The notes under the pieces: model-generated
Told to the model about the DNA's origin: nothing
Database searches by the model: none
Seen by the model: only the letters and a program-made list of their open reading frames with translations
Origin: Burkholderiales bacterium
GTDB taxonomy: Bacteria; Pseudomonadota; Gammaproteobacteria; Burkholderiales; Burkholderiaceae_E
Assembly: GCA_005798775.1 (NCBI GenBank)
Contig: SYIM01000003.1
Coordinates: 1-45,980 of the forward strand
Direction of reading: 5' to 3'
Length of the DNA: 45,980 nt
Part shown: piece after piece, positions 28,889 through 37,073 of the stretch
Layout: every line of letters begins with the position of its first letter
Numbering within the stretch: the first letter of the stretch is position 1
Translations under genes and position numbers: made by a program

Positions 28889-30895
28889 GTGGTTGCCATG
28901 CCCGCTCGTATCGACCAACTTCGCGACCTGATTCTCAAGGCCAAGCACGCCTACTACTTTGGCCCCGAGCCGATCATGCCCGATGCCGAGTACGACTCCC
29001 TCGAAGACGAACTCCGACTGCTCGCCCCCGATGATTCGTTGCTCGCCATGGTCGGTTCGCCTGTGCCGGCTGACAGCATCCTCACCAAGGCCCGGCATGC
29101 GATGCCCATGGGCAGCCAGAGCAAGGTCAATTCCGAAGCTGAGTTTCGCGCCTGGGTGGAAAAAAGCGGCGGGCCGCCCCTCCATGTCAGCTTGAAGGGA
29201 GATGGCGCAAGCGCGGCCGCTTACTACCGCGAGGGGCGTCTCGTCCAGGCGATTTCGCGCGGCGACGGGGTGATCGGCGAGGACATCACCGCTAATGCCA
29301 TTCGGTTTCAGGGGCTACCCGCCTGGGTAGGCGCGGCCTTCACTGGAGCCATACGCTTCGAAGTGATCCTGACCGTGGCGGACTGGGCGCGGGTTGACCC
29401 GGCCCGTAGCAAAAACCCGCGTAATGCCGGTAGCGGCATCATGGGGCGAAAGAACGGTCATCAGTGTGATTTCCTGACAGCCTTCGCGTTTGACATAGAT
29501 GAACAGCGTGAGGGGACTTCGGTTCGTTTTACGTCGGAATCCGACAAACTCGCGCGCCTTGCCGAGTTGGGCTTTCACCTCATTCCGCACGCGCTTTGCC
29601 AGACGGTCGACGACGCCATCGCCTGGTATCGTGATGTGGCTGCGCGCCGCGAGACGCTCGCTTTCTGGATCGACGGGGTCGTGATCAAGATCGACGATGC
29701 GGCGCGCCAGGAGGCGCTTGGCGTCACCGCGGGTCGACCCAAGGGGCAGGTAGCCTGGAAGTTTGATTCAGCGGGCGCGGAAACCGTGCTGGAAGACGTG
29801 ATCGTGAGCGGCGGTCACACCGGCTCACTGGTGCCCACCGCTCAGCTTCGCCCGGTAGATATCGGTGGCACCACGGTGAGCAGCGCCTCGCTCGCCAACT
29901 TTGATGAAATCGCACGGCTGGATGTGGCGATCGGCGACTCGGTCTGGCTTATCAAGGCGAACGACATCATTCCAAAGGTGATCCGCGTGACGGCGCGGCC
30001 ACCTGACCGGCGTCCTATCCTCACTCCTCTTCAGTGCCCGTTCTGCGGCGGGGAGGTTGGTCGGCGCAGGACCACCTCGGGCGACGAAGGCGTGATCCTC
30101 GAATGCCGGAACGCGGTGTGCCCCAAAAAGAGCACTGGGAAAATTGATCGCTGGATCACGAGCCTCGACATTCAGGGCATCGGCGATTCGGTGCTCGAGG
30201 CGATGCTGGAACGCTTCGGCATCGAAGACGCCGCCGACCTGTACTCACTCGGCTCACGCGCTGCCGAGCTCGCCGAGCTGATCATCAATGACGACAAGGG
30301 CATTCGCCTGGGCGACAAGCGCGCCCGCACGATTCTCGATGCAATCGATGCCACCCGCACGCTCTCGCTCGCACAGTTCCTCGGGTCGCTGGGCATCGAG
30401 AGCGCGGGCGTTCGCCGGATTGAACTGATGATCGAGGCGGCGGGCGGTGATTTGGACACGCTCGATCAATGGCGTGCAGGCCGATTGCGCGAGGCTGAGT
30501 TCGCCGAGCGCGTGGGGGTTCCAAACCTGGGCGGCCTGATTCAGGATGGCATTGATGCAATGGGCACCGTCATCGACAAATTGCTTGCCAACGGAGTGGT
30601 GGTCACGCCCCCCCAGCGTGATGTGCACGGCGATGAAGAGGGGCGCGAGCCCGCGAAAACGGTGTGTATCAGTGGCAAGCTGCCAAGCGGGCGAAAGAAG
30701 TCTGACTACGAAGTGCCCCTCGCCGCCGTGGGCATGAAGCTTGTGGACACCGTCGCGCGCGAGACCACTTATCTCGTGCTTGCCGACCCGCAGTCGGCGA
30801 GCAGTAAGGCGGAGAAGGCGAGAAAGTTCGGTACCCAGGTCATTTCCGAAGCGGCGCTGATCGAGCTGGTTGGCGGTGCTCCAGCCCCCGCCTGA
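28889..30895 (+). CDS. Divergent NAD+-dependent DNA ligase (LigA-like paralogue) with BRCT domain
   Basis: Ia-like YYFGPEPIMPDAEYDSLEDEL, nucleotidyl motif LKGDGAS, SKNPRNAGSGIMGRKNG, motif IV DGVVIKI, four-Cys zinc module CPFC..CRNAVC, BRCT-like KTVCISGKLP. Confidence 0.88.
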   Translation: MVAMPARIDQLRDLILKAKHAYYFGPEPIMPDAEYDSLEDELRLLAPDDSLLAMVGSPVPADSILTKARHAMPMGSQSKVNSEAEFRAWVEKSGGPPLHVSLKGDGASAAAYYREGRLVQAISRGDGVIGEDITANAIRFQGLPAWVGAAFTGAIRFEVILTVADWARVDPARSKNPRNAGSGIMGRKNGHQCDFLTAFAFDIDEQREGTSVRFTSESDKLARLAELGFHLIPHALCQTVDDAIAWYRDVAARRETLAFWIDGVVIKIDDAARQEALGVTAGRPKGQVAWKFDSAGAETVLEDVIVSGGHTGSLVPTAQLRPVDIGGTTVSSASLANFDEIARLDVAIGDSVWLIKANDIIPKVIRVTARPPDRRPILTPLQCPFCGGEVGRRRTTSGDEGVILECRNAVCPKKSTGKIDRWITSLDIQGIGDSVLEAMLERFGIEDAADLYSLGSRAAELAELIINDDKGIRLGDKRARTILDAIDATRTLSLAQFLGSLGIESAGVRRIELMIEAAGGDLDTLDQWRAGRLREAEFAERVGVPNLGGLIQDGIDAMGTVIDKLLANGVVVTPPQRDVHGDEEGREPAKTVCISGKLPSGRKKSDYEVPLAAVGMKLVDTVARETTYLVLADPQSASSKAEKARKFGTQVISEAALIELVGGAPAPA

Positions 30896-30943
30896 AGACG
30901 CGCTCGCCTGTGCGGGTCGGCTCTCATCTCCTTGCTCAGGCGC

Positions 30944-31627
30944 TCAGCGGCTCAACCGGTAGGGCTCCTCAAAATCCCGGAAGTCCTGTTCAGCGAGTGC
31001 GTCCTGCATCCAGGCGCCGACCGCTTCCAGGTTTGTTACCCGGTCCATGTAGGCGCGTACATCGGCTGGCACAGGCAACTGGTAGGTGAACAGACGCATC
31101 ACGACCGGGGCATAGTAGGCATCGGCGATACCGAATTGGCCGAACAACATAGGTCCTTTGGATTGCCCCAGCAGTTCGGACCACATCGTCACGATTCGGT
31201 TCAGGTCGGCGCGTACCGCGGTCTTATCGCGCATAGCCAGCGCGCCAACTTCAGGCAAGCGTGCCTCGATGTTCATTGGGCAGGCACTACGTAATGCCGA
31301 GAAGCCGCCATGCATTTCGGCGCAGACACTGCGCGCCCGCGCACGGGCTGCGATCGGGCTCGGCCAGAGCTTGCGCTCAGGAAACTTCTCGGCTAGATAC
31401 TCGGCGATCGCCAGCGTGTCCCAAACGGCGAGTTCTTCATCGATCAGTACGGGTACCTGACCGGCTGGGCTGACTTCGACGATGCGTGTCTTGAACTGCG
31501 AGTCAGGGGAAAAACCATCGAAGCGCAGCATGACCTCTTCGAAGTCAATGTCCGATTGCCGCATCAGTACCCAGGCGCGCATGGACCAGGAGGAGTAGTT
31601 CTTGTTCCCGATGACAAGTTTGAGCAT
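30944..31627 (-). CDS. Glutathione S-transferase family protein
   Basis: LKLVIGNKNYSSWSMRAWVLMRQSDIDFEEVML, SPAGQVPVLIDEELAVWDTLAIAEYLAE. Confidence 0.9.
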   Translation of the reverse strand: MLKLVIGNKNYSSWSMRAWVLMRQSDIDFEEVMLRFDGFSPDSQFKTRIVEVSPAGQVPVLIDEELAVWDTLAIAEYLAEKFPERKLWPSPIAARARARSVCAEMHGGFSALRSACPMNIEARLPEVGALAMRDKTAVRADLNRIVTMWSELLGQSKGPMLFGQFGIADAYYAPVVMRLFTYQLPVPADVRAYMDRVTNLEAVGAWMQDALAEQDFRDFEEPYRLSR

Positions 31628-31704
31628 GGTGGCCTCGTTGGGTGCCGCTTACAGTGGTCGACGCCCTGCTTTACTTTCGCGACGACAGATCTCTTGCCGC
31701 CCGC

Positions 31705-32682
31705 TCACCCTGGGCGCTTACGATATTCAAATGCTTTGTCAAAGCGCCCCAGGATGTATTCGCCGCAGCTCACTTCGGGATACTTCGAAGCAACCCCCAC
31801 CGCAGTCACCGGCACAATCGGCGTGTCGTAGTCGGGATCGACGAACACAGCAATCGACAGCCGCTCGCGCCCCGAGCTGTTGATCACCCGATGCGGGTTC
31901 GACTTGAACACATCATTTGACCAGCGCCCCATCAGGTCGCCTGAGTTGATCACCAGCGTGCCCGGGATGGGGGTGGCGGTGACCCATTCGCCCCCACGCG
32001 TTGCAACCTGAAGCCCCCCAACCGGGTCCTGATGCAAGAGCGTGATGACCCCGTAGTCGGTATGCGGCGCCACGCCGTACTGCCGGTCGCCGAGCTCGGG
32101 CGGCTGCGGGGGGTAGTACACCAGCGAGCCGCGCGAAATCGGCTTCTCAAAGCGCTGGATAAAAGTGTCGTCGGAGGCGTGCAGGCTCACCGCGAGCGCG
32201 CGCAGCAGACGCTTCGCGCAGGCATGCGCCTCCTCGAGATAGCGGTTCAAGACGGGTCGCAGCTCGGGCATGAAGGCGGGCCAGCGGTTCGGTCCGATCA
32301 TACGGTTTCCCGCCAGAAAGTCGGGGTCGTCCTCGCCCACGTCCAGCCCCCAGATGAAGCTCTCCTTGAGATCGGGGCGTGCACGGTCAGACATCTTGGC
32401 TTCGCCCTGCTTGATGTAGCCGCGATGCCTGCCAACCGGCTCGATTGAGAGCTTGTCTGCGAGCGGCGCGGCGAAGAAGCGCCGGGCGGTGGTATCCACC
32501 TCTTCGATCAGGGACTGCGCAATGCCGTGGCCGCTTACATAAAAGAAGCCGATCCGCGCGGCGGCTTCACGCATCTGTTCGCCCACTTCTTCGAGCGTCG
32601 CGCGGTTTGGGTCGCCCAGCCCGGATACGTCAATCACCGGGATGTCATCGGCCGATACGACGCGTGCGCTGTGCCGGTTCAT
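31705..32682 (-). CDS. Isopenicillin N synthase-family non-heme iron oxygenase
   Basis: IPVIDVSGLGD, GFFYVSGHGI, HTDYGVITLLHQDPVGGLQV, SNPHRV; likely start ATG 32682 overlapping upstream stop. Confidence 0.9.
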   Translation of the reverse strand: MNRHSARVVSADDIPVIDVSGLGDPNRATLEEVGEQMREAAARIGFFYVSGHGIAQSLIEEVDTTARRFFAAPLADKLSIEPVGRHRGYIKQGEAKMSDRARPDLKESFIWGLDVGEDDPDFLAGNRMIGPNRWPAFMPELRPVLNRYLEEAHACAKRLLRALAVSLHASDDTFIQRFEKPISRGSLVYYPPQPPELGDRQYGVAPHTDYGVITLLHQDPVGGLQVATRGGEWVTATPIPGTLVINSGDLMGRWSNDVFKSNPHRVINSSGRERLSIAVFVDPDYDTPIVPVTAVGVASKYPEVSCGEYILGRFDKAFEYRKRPG

Positions 32683-33260
32683 TCGTCTTCCTTGTAATAG
32701 CCGATCACATCGCCTTGGGTGGTCACACCCAGGCCATTGAGCAGCCGGTTCGAATAGTTGAAATAGGCGCAGACCTGATTGACCTCGAGTATTTCGCCAT
32801 CGTTGCAGCCGGCCGCATGCAGCGCATCGATATCGGCCTTCTCCATGCGGGCCACACTGGTGGTGAGCTTGCCTGCATACCGGAGCAGTTGCAGCTCTTT
32901 GCCCTCGAACGCCTGCTCGGGTGCCCGCGCCGAGAGGGCGGCATGAATGGCATCGGACCGTGCCCCCTCGCGAATCAGCCGCCGGGCATTGGACCAATGA
33001 TGCGTGAGGCTGTAGGTGCATTCGTTGAGCATGCTGACGTAGGACGAGACAACCTCCAGAAACCAGAACGGCAGCGTGTTGTCGGGGTTATGCAGCACGC
33101 TTCGATAAAGCGCCACATGACCTTCCATCGTATGCGGCCGCAGGCTGTGCGCCTTCATCACGTTATCCACTGTACCGTGTGGTGTGGTCACTTTCTGATA
33201 GGCCGAGGCGAGCGATCCCTGCGCCTCTTCAAGGGGAATCATGCGGATCCAGGCAGACAT
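32679..33260 (-). CDS. AhpD/carboxymuconolactone decarboxylase-like (peroxidase-related) protein
   Basis: SMLNECTYSLTHHWSNARRLI and overall helical fold; CxxC appears as CTYS. Confidence 0.75.
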   Translation of the reverse strand: MSAWIRMIPLEEAQGSLASAYQKVTTPHGTVDNVMKAHSLRPHTMEGHVALYRSVLHNPDNTLPFWFLEVVSSYVSMLNECTYSLTHHWSNARRLIREGARSDAIHAALSARAPEQAFEGKELQLLRYAGKLTTSVARMEKADIDALHAAGCNDGEILEVNQVCAYFNYSNRLLNGLGVTTQGDVIGYYKEDE

Positions 33261-33338
33261 CTGAGGTGCTCCGGGGCTGGGGTGATCAGGGTTCGGTGTT
33301 CGCGGCGTGGGCCAGGTGGGCTCGGGCGCACGCCCTGC

Positions 33339-33953
33339 CTAATCTGGAAGCGGCATCGGCCGAGGCGGGCGTGCGAACAGGCGCTTCACCATCGGCTCGA
33401 AATGTTCGAGCGGCGCGCATTCATAGGCTGGGTCGACCGTCGCCTGGTCATAGCGCGCCACGAAGGTGGCTGCCCACTCGAAATGCGGATGCCCGCGCCA
33501 GCGCTCACGGGCGCGCCGGTCGGCCTCCGGATGATGATGCGCATGCACATCCTGAAAAATCGCGTGCCGGCGAAGCATCCATTCATTGCGCTCACTCACA
33601 TAAGCGCCCAGCAGCGCCGCTGCGAACTCACCATGCCGCTGCGGGCAGGCAATGAAGCCAATGTCATGGAGTAGCGCCACCGCTACGTCCTCCTCATCCA
33701 GGCCATCGCGCAGCGCCATGGTGGCTGACTGCAGGCTATGGCGATAGTTGTTCACCTGATAGCCGAAGGTGGTGTCGCGCTCGGAGGCCGCGAGCATGCG
33801 AAGCACCTGCCTGGCCTGCTCATCAGCGTAGTAACGCGCGCGCTGGGCACCCAGCAGATCCCAGTCTGCGCGGGTGAATTCCTCAAGCGAGATTTTGTCC
33901 ACATATCGCCAATCAGGCTGGTGAAGCGGGCTTGCTTTCGGGTGGCCTTTCAT
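33339..33953 (-). CDS. HD-domain protein, possible PhnZ/TmpB-like diiron oxygenase
   Basis: HSLQSA, LLHDIGF, HGEFAAALL, DVHAHHHP, FVARYDQATVDP. Confidence 0.7.
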   Translation of the reverse strand: MKGHPKASPLHQPDWRYVDKISLEEFTRADWDLLGAQRARYYADEQARQVLRMLAASERDTTFGYQVNNYRHSLQSATMALRDGLDEEDVAVALLHDIGFIACPQRHGEFAAALLGAYVSERNEWMLRRHAIFQDVHAHHHPEADRRARERWRGHPHFEWAATFVARYDQATVDPAYECAPLEHFEPMVKRLFARPPRPMPLPD

Positions 33954-34609
33954 TTGGATGCTCCCGCCAGGGCCTGCGTGAGCCAGGCTTCGGTGGCCGG
34001 ACGCCAGGGGGCAAGGCCTGCGGCGACGGCGGGGTGATCGGCGCTACGCGAAAGCCAGCCGGTGATCGATGCCGGCATGTTGAGCGGTTGGCCGAGCGCG
34101 TCCAGAAGGTGCGCCGCGAGCGGCAGCGTGACGGCAAAGCCGCAATCGGCGGTGCTGAATGCCACGCCCGCCATCCAGTGTGGGTCGCCTGATCGCAGTT
34201 GCGCAAGTTGCCGCAGGCGCTCCGCGATGCCGGCAGCCAGCGTGGGCAGCGATTCGCGTCGGGCCGGATCGCGAATCAGCGGAAACAGGGCGCGTACAGC
34301 AGGCTCCACCGCCAGATCATGCACGCGGGCCAGCATGCGGATGCGTGCACGGGTGGCAGCGTTGCCGGGCAGGAGCGCTGGCCCTTCGAAAGCTTCATCG
34401 AGATACTCGATGATTGCTTCGGATTCGGCCAACAGTAAACCATCATGGTCGATGGCCGGGATGGTGCCGGTCGGGATGATGGCCCGCCAGGCATCCGATC
34501 GGTAACCGCCTGGTGGCAGCCTTTCCTCAAACGCAATGCCCTTGGCATGAAGCGCAATCCGCACCTTGGTGCTGAAAGTGGAAACTGGTAGTCCGTAGAG
34601 AATCAGCAT
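33950..34609 (-). CDS. Glutathione S-transferase family protein
   Basis: MLILYGLPVSTFSTKVRIALHAKGIAFEERLPPGGYRSDAWRAIIPTGTIPAIDHDGLLLAESEAIIEYLDEAF; likely start 34609. Confidence 0.9.
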   Translation of the reverse strand: MLILYGLPVSTFSTKVRIALHAKGIAFEERLPPGGYRSDAWRAIIPTGTIPAIDHDGLLLAESEAIIEYLDEAFEGPALLPGNAATRARIRMLARVHDLAVEPAVRALFPLIRDPARRESLPTLAAGIAERLRQLAQLRSGDPHWMAGVAFSTADCGFAVTLPLAAHLLDALGQPLNMPASITGWLSRSADHPAVAAGLAPWRPATEAWLTQALAGASK

Positions 34610-34610
34610 G

Positions 34611-35399
34611 TCAGTGCTCCGCTTCAAACGCCGCCACGTCCTGCACGGCATCGACCACCGCCGCTGCGAGCAGCGCCTCGCCCTGGTCGCGAGTGGCAAG
34701 CAGGGAATGCGACCCGACCCGGCCATCAGGAAAGGCTGCGCGATGGGCGTTTCGGTCGAAGTGATTATCGCCGGCATGGTCGCGCAGAAACGCAGCAGTG
34801 AGCGCGGGGGGCGCCTCGAGCGCGTGCTCTGCTCCTTCGCGGCGCGCTCGCTCGCTGGCCGCTGGCTCAGCCGCCATCGCGATGGCAATTTCACTGGGGG
34901 TGGCGTGAAGCCCTTCGTGTGCGCCGTACCACTTGCGCCTCAGCTGATCGACCTGCGGATACTCCCACCAGCTGCGCAGCTGGCAGCGAGCCATCCGGGC
35001 GCCCTGCATCCTCGCGCGTTCAAGATAAAAATCCTGAAACGCTGCACTCGCCACCCCGATATTGGCGCCATGACCGTTCAGGCAATAGATTCGCTCGAAC
35101 CCCTGGTCGGCGAGTGCATGCAGCATGTCCAGAATGAGTGCGAGGAGAGTGCTCGCCCGCACCGCGATGGTTCCCGGAAAACCCAGATTGAACTGCGCGA
35201 CCGTATGGGCAACCGTGGGTGCGATCAGCGCCCCAGTACGCTCGCCCAACCGGGCTGCGATGGTCTGCGCGCAGACTGAATCCGTGCCGATCAGGCCGAC
35301 TGGCCCGTGCTGCTCGGTGGACCCGAGCGGCAACACAATGGTGCGCGACTGTTCCAGGTATTGCGCCACCTGCGCCGAGGTGCTGAGGGCGAGCTGCAT
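34611..35399 (-). CDS. Creatininase-family amidohydrolase
   Basis: LPLGSTEQHGPVGLIGTDSV, NLGFPGTIAV, YCLNGHGANIG, GLHATPSEIA. Confidence 0.9.
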   Translation of the reverse strand: MQLALSTSAQVAQYLEQSRTIVLPLGSTEQHGPVGLIGTDSVCAQTIAARLGERTGALIAPTVAHTVAQFNLGFPGTIAVRASTLLALILDMLHALADQGFERIYCLNGHGANIGVASAAFQDFYLERARMQGARMARCQLRSWWEYPQVDQLRRKWYGAHEGLHATPSEIAIAMAAEPAASERARREGAEHALEAPPALTAAFLRDHAGDNHFDRNAHRAAFPDGRVGSHSLLATRDQGEALLAAAVVDAVQDVAAFEAEH

Positions 35400-35423
35400 G
35401 GTGATAGCTTCTTCCGACGCGCC

Positions 35424-36188
35424 TTAACGCTGATGACGCGACATCCGGCGCTCGAGCGCACGTACGCCCCAGGACGTGAGCAGGATGAGTACCAGATACT
35501 CAAGCACCAGCATGGTGTAGATCTCGAGCGGGCGATATTCGGTCACATTGAGTTCGTTGGCGCGGCGTGTGAGTTCCTGAAGACCGATCACTGAAACCAG
35601 TGAGCTCATCTTGAGCACATACACAAACTGGTTGCCAAGCGCCGGAAGAATGGTGCGAATGGCCTGCGGGAATATCACCAGCCGGAACGTGTGCCAGCCG
35701 GACAGCCCCAGCGAGCGCGCGGCCTCGGTTTGACCGCGCGGTACCGACTGAATGCCCGCCCGAAAAACTTCAGCTTCGAACGCGGAGTCGGAGAGCGCGA
35801 GTGACAGGACGCCCGCCGTGAAAGCGCCAAACTGCAGCCCGGTGATGACCGGTAGACCGTAATACACCCAGAGGAGCAGTACCAGAAGCGGAATGGCCCG
35901 CAGACACTCCACGTACACCCGTGACGTGCTGCGAAGCAGCCGCGAAGGCGACATGCCGGCAAGCGCCATCGAGATGCCGATCAGCACCGACAGCGCAATG
36001 GCACTGACCGCGAGCGAGATCGTGAGCCCCAACCCTGCCGCCATGAACTGGATATTTCCCAGTCCTTTGGCGGAGAGCGGATTGAAAATGTACCAGCCCC
36101 AGGTATAACCCCCGGAGTTGGATGCGCAGCCCGCCAGCAGAAGTGGCAGGGCCGCGCACAGGCCGAGGGTTACTGCCCGCCGAGCCAC
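35424..36188 (-). CDS. Amino-acid-type ABC transporter permease with lipobox-like N-terminus
   Basis: LAGCASNSGGYTWGWYIFNP then QSVPRGQTEAARSLGLSGWHTFRLVIFPQAIRTILPALGNQFVYVLKMSSLVSVIG (His/Glu/Arg/opine family EAA loop). Confidence 0.9.
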   Translation of the reverse strand: MARRAVTLGLCAALPLLLAGCASNSGGYTWGWYIFNPLSAKGLGNIQFMAAGLGLTISLAVSAIALSVLIGISMALAGMSPSRLLRSTSRVYVECLRAIPLLVLLLWVYYGLPVITGLQFGAFTAGVLSLALSDSAFEAEVFRAGIQSVPRGQTEAARSLGLSGWHTFRLVIFPQAIRTILPALGNQFVYVLKMSSLVSVIGLQELTRRANELNVTEYRPLEIYTMLVLEYLVLILLTSWGVRALERRMSRHQR

Positions 36189-36964
36189 TTGGCTTCAAGA
36201 GCCTGGAAGAAACCCTCGGATTTCTTGAGTGCAATCCAGTTGTTGACGTAGGTCGTCCAGACCGCGTCACCCTGGGGGAGCGGATAGGCAAACGGGCGCT
36301 TGTTGCGAAGCTCGGCGCCTCCCACGATCGCCAGGTTGGGGAACTGCTTGACGAGCGTGGCTGCTTCCACATTGCTGGTAATGGTGGCCTGCGCGCGGCC
36401 TGCCAGCAGTTCCTGGTAGCCGGTGGCCGGTTTTTCAACCGAGCGTACGCGGGCCTGCGGGAAGTGGGCTTTAGCCTGCTCTTCGAACACGGTGCCCAGC
36501 AGTACGGAGACCACGGTGCCCGGCTGGTTCAGGTCGGCCCAGCTCTTGAATTTGGCCGCGTCGTTCTTCTGAACCAGTGGAACAGTACCCGCCTCGGTGT
36601 AGGGATCGGAGAAGGCAACGGTCTTGGCGCGTGCCATATTGAGCGAAGCGCCGGAGAAGATGTCGTAGCGGTTGGCGGTGATGCCGGCCACGAGCGTCGC
36701 CCACTCCGCAGGCACCCACTCGATCTTCACGCCCAGGTCTTTCGCGAACTGCTCCATGGCCTCGATGTCAAAGCCACGGTAGCTGTTGGTGGCAGGGTCG
36801 CGAATGGACATGGGGTTGAAGTCGCCGGTGGTGCCGACCCGAACCGTGCCGCGCTCGAGCACCGTCTGCAGTCGTGATTTACCGGGGGCCTGCGCCTGGC
36901 TGGGCGCAGTAAACAGGGCAAGGCTGGTCGCGGCAAGGGCGACCAGGATCCGGAAGGCTTTCAT
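36170..36964 (-). CDS. Amino-acid-type ABC transporter substrate-binding protein
   Basis: Signal peptide; RLQTVLERGTVRVGTTGDFNPMSIRDPATNSYRGFDIEAMEQFAKDLGVKIEWVPAEW. Confidence 0.92.
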   Translation of the reverse strand: MKAFRILVALAATSLALFTAPSQAQAPGKSRLQTVLERGTVRVGTTGDFNPMSIRDPATNSYRGFDIEAMEQFAKDLGVKIEWVPAEWATLVAGITANRYDIFSGASLNMARAKTVAFSDPYTEAGTVPLVQKNDAAKFKSWADLNQPGTVVSVLLGTVFEEQAKAHFPQARVRSVEKPATGYQELLAGRAQATITSNVEAATLVKQFPNLAIVGGAELRNKRPFAYPLPQGDAVWTTYVNNWIALKKSEGFFQALEAKWLGGQ

Positions 36965-37017
36965 GAGACGATCCTCGTCGGTTGAACAGGTCGACGAATG
37001 TTAGCAGCAAACCCTCA

Positions 37018-37049
37018 CCCCGCCCGCGATGCGGGCATCGCGAGCGGGG
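37018..37049. promoter_or_regulatory. Long interrupted palindrome/hairpin in divergent ABC/sox intergenic region
   Basis: CCCCGC-C-CGCGATG-CGGG-CATCGCG-A-GCGGGG: 13 paired positions, one C/A mismatch, 4-nt loop; no T-tract. Confidence 0.7.
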
Positions 37050-37073
37050 ATGTGCGGCTACACTGGCTGCGCG

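Noticed and set aside
32683-33021. N-terminal 113-aa extension of the IPNS-like ORF
   Set aside because: Reads out of frame through the AhpD-like gene; real start MNRHSARVVSADDIPVIDVSG at 32682
32445-33674. 409-aa plus-strand ORF opposite the IPNS/AhpD/HD genes
   Set aside because: Spans three coherent minus-strand genes, arginine-rich, no recognisable domain
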